Source of the DNA: DSYU01 sp963827605
Lineage (GTDB): Bacteria > Chloroflexota > Anaerolineae > Anaerolineales > Anaerolineaceae
Length of the DNA stretch: 64,000 nucleotides
Reading direction: 5' to 3'
NCBI GenBank assembly: GCA_963827605.1
Contig: CAWHBK010000001.1
Coordinates: forward strand, 1 to 64,000
Shown here: piece by piece, positions 55,914 to 62,931 of the stretch
Layout of the letters: every line of letters starts with the position of its first letter
Position numbering within the stretch: position 1 is the stretch's first letter
Notes under the pieces: generated by a model
The model's input: only the letters and a program-made list of their open reading frames with translations
What the model was told of the DNA's origin: nothing
The model's database searches: none
Program-made: the position numbers and the translations under genes

Positions 55914-56312
55914 ATGTACAACGAATATTTGAAATCGATCTGGTTGGTTCTTCCAATCACGCTCGTGACCATCGTGCTCGAGATTTTGGTGATGTCACGC
56001 ATGCCAAAATCCACCGGCTCATCACTCGGAGGCACCCTGTTCAGTTTCCTGATCCTTGGCCTGGGATTTGGTTTTCTGGCAATATTGACCTACCATTGGG
56101 TGGGTAACCGTTGGCCCGATTCCGCAGCCCAGGTGTATTTACTCCTGGCCATTGGATCCGCTGTTCTTCTCAGCATTCTGGCATTCAGTATGCATTTTGT
56201 GATCAAGAGTCCCTGGTCCGTGGTTGCGCTCTGGACCGGCATGAATTTCTTGTGGGGGCTTGGTTATGGCTGGTTCCTGCCGCGGATCTTATCGGGTCTG
56301 TCCAGTTCCTGA
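55914..56312 (+). CDS. DUF1761/DUF-type small membrane protein, 132 aa
   Basis: Four helices are visible: about 8-28 (WLVLPITLVTIVLEILVMS), 42-62, 76-98 and 107-127. The protein has a short loop between helices and no charged motif in them. I cannot fix a family; the size and four-helix plan resemble several small DUF membrane proteins. AAAGGAGTTCTACG gives a strong ribosome site. It lies 36 bases after the fused epimerase gene and is probably co-transcribed with it. Confidence 0.68.
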   Translation: MYNEYLKSIWLVLPITLVTIVLEILVMSRMPKSTGSSLGGTLFSFLILGLGFGFLAILTYHWVGNRWPDSAAQVYLLLAIGSAVLLSILAFSMHFVIKSPWSVVALWTGMNFLWGLGYGWFLPRILSGLSSS

Positions 56313-56372
56313 TCGTCACCCGAATTTTAATCGTTTGCCTTTTGTATATTGCTCAATCAACGGAGATAAATC

Positions 56373-56528
56373 ATGACCCTAAATCTAAATCCTGCTGCCA
56401 GAGTGCTTCATGACATTGAGCCGTTGCGCAGGCCCATTGTTCAAACGATTCTCGCCGCTTTACATATTCCAGACGGCAGCCGCGGATTGGATGTTGCCAA
56501 CCGGATTGAGGCGGTCGCTCGAGCCTGA
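56373..56528 (+). pseudogene. methyltransferase N-terminal fragment, 51 aa
   Basis: From ATG 56373 (after CGGAGATAAATC) the frame reads ARVLHDIEPLRRPIVQTILA, then DGSRGLDVANRIEAVARA and a TGA. GSRGLDV is the start of SAM-binding motif I in class I methyltransferases, after which homology stops. It is a decayed end of the 54.7-56.3 kb gene run. Confidence 0.5.
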
Positions 56529-56652
56529 CAGCTGGGTATTCTCCCATAACCCCCTCCCTTCCAGTAAATAACCCCTGATTATCCCATTTGGCAGATGCGG
56601 GCGGCCTTGCCGCGCGCTAAATTAGAGCCAGAGATTTTTCAGGAGGGCCGCT

Positions 56653-56850
56653 TTACCGGAACACCACGAGATTAAAATTAAGGGACATCTGGATCAGCGC
56701 TGGTCTGAATGGTTTACAGGCTTGCAATTGACGCACCTGGTAGAGAATGAGACCCTGCTTACCGGCCTGCTGCCAAACCAGGTCGAACTCCACGACCTGC
56801 TTAAACACATCCGTGGTCTCAGTGACACGCGGCGGTCTATCCAGGCATGA
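56653..56850 (+). pseudogene. small family protein (copy 5), start codon lost
   Basis: AGGAGG (56641-56646) is followed six bases later by TTA CCG GAA CAC, where an ATG would be expected. The frame then reads HEIKIKGHLDQRWSEWFTGL, LTHLVENETLLTGLLPNQVE and LHDLLKHIRGLS, the same pattern as copies 3 and 4. The end, SDTRRSIQA, lacks the LISV strand and has a changed sequence. With neither start nor conserved end it is probably dead. Confidence 0.65.
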
Positions 56851-56933
56851 TACCGATAAGGAATAATATGAAGCGCTTCCCGTCGCTGGTAATTTGATCT
56901 GTACGAAATTCAAATCAAAAATTACTTCATTCC

Positions 56934-56977
56934 TTAACGGTCCTCTTAACGATAATTTATCGGCCTGACGGTATGCT
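56934..56977 (+). promoter_or_regulatory. TTAACG promoter, copy 5 (serine hydrolase)
   Basis: TTAACG at 56934-56939 and again at 56946-56951 is a perfect 12-bp direct repeat. TATGCT (56972-56977) follows after exactly 20 bases. The gene it should drive starts at 57115. Confidence 0.75.
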
Positions 56978-57114
56978 AAAGACAAACCGAAAAGAGACCT
57001 TGGCAATCTTTTAATAACAGGCTCTATTTCAGAGCCAGATCATAATACACATTCGCGGTGATGTTCATCGTTAATAAAGCCGCGCGTTCTCAGGATATAA
57101 ACGGAGTAACAATC

Positions 57115-58683
57115 ATGAATAAAAAACACTATTTTCTCTTATCTTTGCTCTTTTGCATCGTACTGGTACTACCCTTCTGGCAATTCGCCAAGCCGGTTTC
57201 GGCTGGACCGGTGTCGACCATGACTTCTTATGAAGCGGTCAACTCGTATGTCGAGGCGCAGCGAAAAGCATTGAACATCCCTGGTGGGGCGCTGGCGATT
57301 ATCGAAGGGGATCGGATTGTGCACGTGAAAAACTTTGGCGTATCCGGTCCGGATGGCAAAGTCCCAACCGATCAAACGCCTTTCTTTATCGGCTCGCTCA
57401 CCAAATCGTTCACCGCCCTGGCGGTCATGCAGCTGGTCGAAGCCGGGAAGATCGACCTGGACGCTCCCGTCCAGCGTTACCTGCCCTGGTTCACGCTCGC
57501 CGATCCGCAGGCAGCCAGTCAACTCACCCCACGCCATTTGCTCAATCAGACCAGCGGCTTCTCTATGACCAGCGGATTTATGAGTTTGGTTAATTACGAC
57601 ACCAGCCCGGACGCCACCGAAAAACAGGCACGCGTCCTGGCAGACTTCAAACCCAATCGCCCGGTAGGCGCTGCATTTGAATACACCAACACGAATTACA
57701 ACCTGCTGGGCTTAATCATCGAGGCCGCCAGCGGTGAAAAATACGCAGACTACGTGCAAACCCACATCTTCGATCCTCTGAAGATGACCCACACGTACAC
57801 TTCAAAGGCCGTGGCCAGACAAAACGGATTGGGTTCCGGCTATATCTCCTGGTTCGGATTTCCCGTGGCCGTACCCGATCTACCGTATCCCAGCGGTGCG
57901 CTGCCCTCAGGCCAGATCATCTCCACCACAGAGGACATGGCCCACTACCTGATTGCCCAGTTGAACGAGGGACGCTACGGTGACGCTCAAATCCTCTCGC
58001 CTGCGGGCATCGCTGCAATGCACACCCCGGCGGCGGACGCCAGCACCATGGGAGTTAAAATGGCGTACGGTATGGGTTGGTTTATCGAGCGGACGAATGA
58101 TGGCAGCAGCAACCTCATCGCGCATGATGGCACCGTCCCCGATTATAAAGCTTACATGGCGCTCCTGCCGGATCAGAAGAGCGGCATGGTTCTGCTGCTG
58201 AATGCCAACGAGTTGATGATGGACTTCTCATTAAAATTTATTGGCGGGGAAGCTGCCTCGCTGCTTGCGGGCGTTCAACCTCAGGCCATCCCGTGGGCCG
58301 CGGTCCCCTGGTCGCTGCGTGCCCTGGTGATCATCCCCGTCTTGCAGATCCTGGGTGTCTTCCTGGCGCTGCGGGCAGTGCGCCGCTGGCGTACGGACGC
58401 CAACCGCCGCCCCGGCTCCATCGCCAAGTGGCTCCATATTGTGCTGCCAACGATCCCCAATCTTGTTCTGGTATTTTGCGCTCTTTACTTTGTAACCGGC
58501 GGGGCACTCAAAATGTGGCTATACTTTATGGCCGATGTAACCTGGTTGACCCTGCTCTGTGGCAGCTTTGCCCTGGTGTGGATCCTCGTACGAACCAGGC
58601 TGATCCTCTCGGCACTCCAGACACCTTTACCGGAACACCCCCTTGTTGAGCAGTTAAACGCCGGGCAACAAAGTACTATTTGA
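57115..58683 (+). CDS. beta-lactamase-like serine hydrolase with C-terminal membrane helices
   Basis: The protein has 522 residues: signal peptide (YFLLSLLFCIVLVLPFWQFA), then a class C beta-lactamase-type domain with FIGSLTKSFTALAVMQLVEA (S94-x-x-K97), AAFEYTNTNYNLLG (Y190-x-N) and LIAHDGTVPDYKAYMALLPD as the KTG-like strand. The last 110 residues carry three or four helices (LRALVIIPVLQILGVFLALR and so on). Relatives act as D-Ala-D-Ala peptidases or esterases on the outer face. The start at 57115 has CGGAG upstream and lies 138 bases after a TTAACG -10 box. Fragments of related genes lie at 1771 and 34820. Confidence 0.9.
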   Translation: MNKKHYFLLSLLFCIVLVLPFWQFAKPVSAGPVSTMTSYEAVNSYVEAQRKALNIPGGALAIIEGDRIVHVKNFGVSGPDGKVPTDQTPFFIGSLTKSFTALAVMQLVEAGKIDLDAPVQRYLPWFTLADPQAASQLTPRHLLNQTSGFSMTSGFMSLVNYDTSPDATEKQARVLADFKPNRPVGAAFEYTNTNYNLLGLIIEAASGEKYADYVQTHIFDPLKMTHTYTSKAVARQNGLGSGYISWFGFPVAVPDLPYPSGALPSGQIISTTEDMAHYLIAQLNEGRYGDAQILSPAGIAAMHTPAADASTMGVKMAYGMGWFIERTNDGSSNLIAHDGTVPDYKAYMALLPDQKSGMVLLLNANELMMDFSLKFIGGEAASLLAGVQPQAIPWAAVPWSLRALVIIPVLQILGVFLALRAVRRWRTDANRRPGSIAKWLHIVLPTIPNLVLVFCALYFVTGGALKMWLYFMADVTWLTLLCGSFALVWILVRTRLILSALQTPLPEHPLVEQLNAGQQSTI

Positions 58684-58816
58684 ATGGACTAAGCAAAATC
58701 AAAGCTGTCAGGGGGACTTAAAAAGGCCGGTACCAGCTTACAATTAAGAGGGGCTTCTTTACCACACGATCAGATTTCAATTCCACCTTCAGGCAGTCCG
58801 GGCTGTCGTTAAAAAT

Positions 58817-58852
58817 ATGCACCCGGGAAAGGCGTTCTTTTCCCGGGTGCAT
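58817..58852. terminator. 14-bp hairpin between convergent genes
   Basis: ATGCACCCGGGAAA (58817-58830) and TTTCCCGGGTGCAT (58839-58852) are exact complements with an eight-base loop. It lies between the rightward serine hydrolase and the leftward glycosidase-like gene. Confidence 0.82.
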
Positions 58853-58872
58853 CGCTTTGACGGAACCGTTCG

Positions 58873-60969
58873 CTAGATAATTACAACCGCGGACTGCGGC
58901 GGGATCGTGACTCCGCCGTCAAAGGATTTCCACTCTGGGTCATCCACGAGACGGTAGCGGCTCAGGGCTTCGCCATTCACCAGGCTGGCGTTCACGGTGA
59001 CGGCCGCCTGCTCTTCGTAATTGCAGATCACCAGCCCGCTCTTGCTGTTCTTGGCATTAATAAACACGGAATAGGGATGGTGCGCTTTCCCATTACTGGT
59101 CACAGTAGCCCCTACAGTATCCCGAAACTCGCCGTCCCAGAAATAATCGCGCTGCTCACAGCGCAGGGCATCCATGCGTTCACCATAGGCCATCGTCAGG
59201 GGATAATTATCCAGGCGGCCTTTGAAGTTATACGGCTCGTAGCTGATGATATAGCGGTACAACAGGCACTGGTTGATCATACTGCGGTCATTAAACCCCG
59301 TTACGGCGGTCATGAGCTGGGCGTGCGGCTGCATATAACGACTGAGCGGAATATGCTGCTTATTCTCACTGCGATGATACGAAAGATGATAGGCTTCAAG
59401 CTCCCAATCATAACAGGCTTCGCCGGCGAATAAGAAGCCCGGCCGAACCGGGTCGGAAACGCTGTGGAAGTTCCAGATCAGCTTACGGTCGTTGGCATAC
59501 ACCGGCGCGCCATAGCGGTGTCCATGCTCGTGGTCAAAACATAACAGTGCCGGGCCGTGGTGCAGACATTCATCAAACAGGATGCCATCGGCACCGAGTT
59601 CCACCGTCTTCTTGAACTCTTTATTACACAGCTCCAGGTACTCCTCGCTTAAGAAGCACATGGGAATGAGCCGCTTGGTATTTATATCCAGCAGCTGGGT
59701 AGCCGTCTGATACTCGTACCCGGGGTGCATATAATAGTCCCCATAAGGGTCCTTGATAGCCATGCGCTCCAAATCTTTGCGGAACCACTCCGTGCCGCGG
59801 TCCGTCCAGGTGAATTTACTGAACAGGATCAGCTTCACTCCCATGAACTGGATTTTCGCGACGGCTTCTTTCAACTCATCCCAGGTGCCCAGGCGTGGGT
59901 CTGGGTTGTGGGATGGGTTGCCCTGGTCCTGACCGCCATCGTTCCACCCAACGAGTTGGATGGCTTTGACACCGTGCTTCGCGCATTCTTCGCCAATCTT
60001 CGGCAGGTCCGTAAAGCGCACCCGCAGCTCATCCTCGGGTGAGTTGATATGGATTTGCTGCCAGGCGTGCGGTTCAGCGGCCCAATCTGGCAGCTTTGGC
60101 AGGTGGAACTGAGCATCGCGCCAGCGTTTGTAAATATCTACGCCATGCTGCCAGCCTCCCTGATACGGTTCCAGGGCAACAGGCGTCAGGGAGCGGGTCT
60201 CCCCTGGTTGGATGTAGGGCACATGCACTGCCGCAAAGCGCGTGGCGACATCTTTTCCAGAGACGTTCAGGTCTTGCGGCTGGCGAAAATCAATCGAGCT
60301 GCCATACCCAGGGCGCAGTTCGGTGTGCCAGGTCACCAGTTCGCTGCTGAAGTGCGCCACACCGGCGTACAACCCCTGCTTCTCGCCGCGCAGCAGGAAG
60401 AACGGTGACATCGGCGCGCCGGTGAAGGGCGCGCTGGGATGGAACTGCGTGGGATAATCGACGCCATAATAGCCGCGCAGGTTGTCGTACTGCGGCCAGA
60501 GGCGCCATTCATTGGCCGAAGCATACGCGTAAATAAAGGTTTTGAACCATTCCTCATCCCCTGGGTGAGCAACATCGCCCAGGTAGGGGCAGTACACATT
60601 TTCAACCACAAAGCCCGAATGGTTTTCAACCGTTACCGCAAACACAGCCTGAGTCTCATCCAACGTGACTTTGAGGGTCAGTTTGATATCATGCTTCCCG
60701 CCATATTCCGAGACCAGGCCATCCCATACGAAGGTTGCACTGCGCTCATCTGGCGCCGCTTCCAGGCTGGTAAGCAACTGTTTTTCGCCATAGACCGGGT
60801 TGTTTCGCCGCTCTTCGTTCAACGGCAGCAGTAAGCGGAAGGACAGCCCCAATTGCGGGCGGTCGAGGATCTTCCAACCAGTCCGGAGTGCGGTAAGTGC
60901 AACCAGGGCACCAGTCGAGCGGTCAAATTCCAATATAAGGTTCTCGTTCTTCAGTGTCAGTGTTGTCAT
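58873..60969 (-). CDS. DUF6259-like glycoside hydrolase
   Basis: The 698-residue protein has an N-terminal beta-sandwich (about 1-260), then a TIM barrel with WQQIHINSPEDELRVRFTDL, IQLVGWNDGGQDQGNPSHNP, VKLILFSKFTWTDRGTEWFR and LGADGILFDECLHHGPALLC, whose Asp and Glu are candidate catalytic residues. The C-terminal region (about 620-698) is beta-rich. It has no signal peptide, so it should act on imported oligosaccharides. AGGATAGGGAAAA precedes the ATG. It follows the two sugar permease genes by 6 bases and is the last gene of the operon. The DUF6259 name is from memory of this motif set; the sugar substrate is unknown. Confidence 0.8.
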   Translation of the reverse strand: MTTLTLKNENLILEFDRSTGALVALTALRTGWKILDRPQLGLSFRLLLPLNEERRNNPVYGEKQLLTSLEAAPDERSATFVWDGLVSEYGGKHDIKLTLKVTLDETQAVFAVTVENHSGFVVENVYCPYLGDVAHPGDEEWFKTFIYAYASANEWRLWPQYDNLRGYYGVDYPTQFHPSAPFTGAPMSPFFLLRGEKQGLYAGVAHFSSELVTWHTELRPGYGSSIDFRQPQDLNVSGKDVATRFAAVHVPYIQPGETRSLTPVALEPYQGGWQHGVDIYKRWRDAQFHLPKLPDWAAEPHAWQQIHINSPEDELRVRFTDLPKIGEECAKHGVKAIQLVGWNDGGQDQGNPSHNPDPRLGTWDELKEAVAKIQFMGVKLILFSKFTWTDRGTEWFRKDLERMAIKDPYGDYYMHPGYEYQTATQLLDINTKRLIPMCFLSEEYLELCNKEFKKTVELGADGILFDECLHHGPALLCFDHEHGHRYGAPVYANDRKLIWNFHSVSDPVRPGFLFAGEACYDWELEAYHLSYHRSENKQHIPLSRYMQPHAQLMTAVTGFNDRSMINQCLLYRYIISYEPYNFKGRLDNYPLTMAYGERMDALRCEQRDYFWDGEFRDTVGATVTSNGKAHHPYSVFINAKNSKSGLVICNYEEQAAVTVNASLVNGEALSRYRLVDDPEWKSFDGGVTIPPQSAVVII

Positions 60970-60975
60970 TTTTCC

Positions 60976-61881
60976 CTATCCTTTGAGTGCTCCCGCTGTC
61001 AGACCTTGAATGAACTGACGCGCCAGGAGAACATATAAGATGATGATTGGAACAGTCGCGATGCTGAGCGAAGCAAAAACATAAGCCCACTCGGTGCGGC
61101 CCCAGTTATAGAAGAAAACCTGGATCGCCAGTGGGATCGTACGCAGTTCTGGTTTACGGATCAACAACAGGGGCAGGAAGTATTCGTTCCAGGTGCCCAC
61201 AAATTGAAGGATGCCCACCGTAGCTACCGCCGGCCCGGAGATGGGAATCACCACGCGCAGAAAAGCGGTGAAATCAGTGCAGCCGTCCACTTTCGCGGCA
61301 TCCAGCAGTTCCCCCGGGATACCCTGGAAAAAAGCCCGAAAAATGAAGGTTGCCAACGGCAAACCGCCGGCGGCCTGGATCAAGATCAACCCCGCCAGGC
61401 TGTTGGTCAGATGCAGTTTCGCGATCTCGACATACAGCGGGATAATGGGCGTCGGGGTCTGCATGGAGAATACCAATATTAAGAAGACCACCGCCAGCCA
61501 GCGGAAATTGAAGCGTGTCAACGCGTACGCCGCCATTGCAGAAAAACAGATTACCAGCACCAGCGTACCCAGGGATACCATCGTACTGTTGATCATGGCA
61601 ATGCCCAGGTCAGCCTGCTGCCAGGCGCCCGTATAATTACTCCACAACATAGATTGGGGCAGCCCCCAAATATTCGTCACCACTTCATTTTTGGACTTAA
61701 ACGAGGTCATGACCATCCAGACAACTGGGTAAACAATAACCACCGTAAAGAAGGCCAAAATGATATGGCTGACGATTGCCGTAAGGATTTTATTCAGCCG
61801 CATCGAGGATTTTGAGCCGATCGAATCGGTCGTAGGAACTTGACGAGCAGGCTCGGTCACAGGTTGAGGGATTGTACTCAT
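60976..61881 (-). CDS. carbohydrate ABC transporter permease, MalG/UgpE type
   Basis: This 301-residue permease has six helices after a polar N terminus of about 28 residues. ILTAIVSHIILAFFTVVIVY is helix 1, and the EAA loop reads IPGELLDAAKVDGCTDFTAF, LRVVIPISGPAV, which contacts the ATPase. VNSLGTL-type family sequence is seen in MINSTMVSLGTLVLVICFSA. It is 12 bases downstream of its partner permease. No ATPase gene is in the operon; a shared MsmK/UgpC-like ATPase elsewhere is usual for this family. Confidence 0.92.
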   Translation of the reverse strand: MSTIPQPVTEPARQVPTTDSIGSKSSMRLNKILTAIVSHIILAFFTVVIVYPVVWMVMTSFKSKNEVVTNIWGLPQSMLWSNYTGAWQQADLGIAMINSTMVSLGTLVLVICFSAMAAYALTRFNFRWLAVVFLILVFSMQTPTPIIPLYVEIAKLHLTNSLAGLILIQAAGGLPLATFIFRAFFQGIPGELLDAAKVDGCTDFTAFLRVVIPISGPAVATVGILQFVGTWNEYFLPLLLIRKPELRTIPLAIQVFFYNWGRTEWAYVFASLSIATVPIIILYVLLARQFIQGLTAGALKG

Positions 61882-61893
61882 TAATTCAACTCC

Positions 61894-62829
61894 TCACGAA
61901 TTCCCAGTATCGCGGTTAGACATCAACCGCATTTGTATCGCGGATACGACCGTGACGATGACCAGTAAGATGTAGTTCATCGCGGCTGCATATCCAAACT
62001 TGTAAAATTTAAAACCGCGAATGTAGATGTGCAATGCCATCACCAGGGTTGAATTCCCGGGTCCCCCTTCCGTCATCACATACGGAATATCAAAGACGTT
62101 AAAGCCGCCCATCAACGAAATGGTCACATTGACCAGCATGACTGGCTGCAGGAGCGGCAGGGTGATATGCAGGAAATTTTTCCAGGGGGAAGCGCCGTCA
62201 ATACTGGAAGCCTCGTACAACTCGATCGGGATTGCTTGCAGCCCGGCCAGGAAAATCACCATGTGGAAACCATACCATTTCCAGATATCCACGATCATCA
62301 GCGACCACAATGCAATCTTGGGGCTGCCGAGCCAATCTAACACGAGAAATTTTAAACCGAGCCCCTTCAGAAGCTCATTCACCAGCCCAAACTGGGGATT
62401 GTATAACCAGGCCCATAGGATGCTCACCACTACAAATGAAATTACAACAGGCATAAAGAGGGCCGTCCGGTAAAAACTGCGTCCCCGTAACCCCTGGTTG
62501 AGCAGAACCGCTATGAAAAGCGCCAATACGATCTTGCCAACGACTGTTCCAATCGCGTAAAGTGTATTATTGTACAGCGCTTTGACGATCAGGTCATCAT
62601 TGAAGAAGTCCAGGTAGTTTTGAATACCAACAAATTTCGCCGGGTCAATGCCGTTCCAACGCAATGCTGACAAGTACAAGCCGGCAATCAAGGGGACGAG
62701 TTTGAATACCAGATAAAGAATGGCCGCTGGCGCAATCCAGAACACTGGTACCAGGGCTTTCATGCGACGCGACTGGGCTGGTGTATGCCATTCGACTCCA
62801 GGAACATTCAGCATGGGGGGATTTGCCAT
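61894..62829 (-). CDS. carbohydrate ABC transporter permease, MalF/UgpA type
   Basis: The 311-residue protein has six helices. ALVPVFWIAPAAILYLVFKL is helix 1, and the EAA loop is IPIELYEASSIDGASPWKNF followed by LHITLPLLQP. GVVVSxxxWxxxYNPxxGLVN-type sequence is seen as VSILWAWLYNPQFGLVNELL. ATTGGAGGTGGT precedes the ATG. It pairs with the permease at 60976 and sits about 100 bases after the binding-protein gene, separated by a hairpin. Confidence 0.92.
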   Translation of the reverse strand: MANPPMLNVPGVEWHTPAQSRRMKALVPVFWIAPAAILYLVFKLVPLIAGLYLSALRWNGIDPAKFVGIQNYLDFFNDDLIVKALYNNTLYAIGTVVGKIVLALFIAVLLNQGLRGRSFYRTALFMPVVISFVVVSILWAWLYNPQFGLVNELLKGLGLKFLVLDWLGSPKIALWSLMIVDIWKWYGFHMVIFLAGLQAIPIELYEASSIDGASPWKNFLHITLPLLQPVMLVNVTISLMGGFNVFDIPYVMTEGGPGNSTLVMALHIYIRGFKFYKFGYAAAMNYILLVIVTVVSAIQMRLMSNRDTGNS

Positions 62830-62868
62830 ACCACCTCCAATAAATAGGGGGATTCTTAAAACGTTATT

Positions 62869-62900
62869 CCAGGTAGCCGCTTTTGAAAGCGGCTACCTGG
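62869..62900. terminator. 14-bp intercistronic hairpin
   Basis: CCAGGTAGCCGCTT (62869-62882) and AAGCGGCTACCTGG (62887-62900) form a perfect stem with loop TTGA. It lies between the binding-protein and first permease genes, a usual place for a partial terminator or mRNA-stabilising hairpin that gives more binding protein than permease. Confidence 0.75.
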
Positions 62901-62931
62901 CGTAGTTATTCACTACTGGTACAAACTGACT

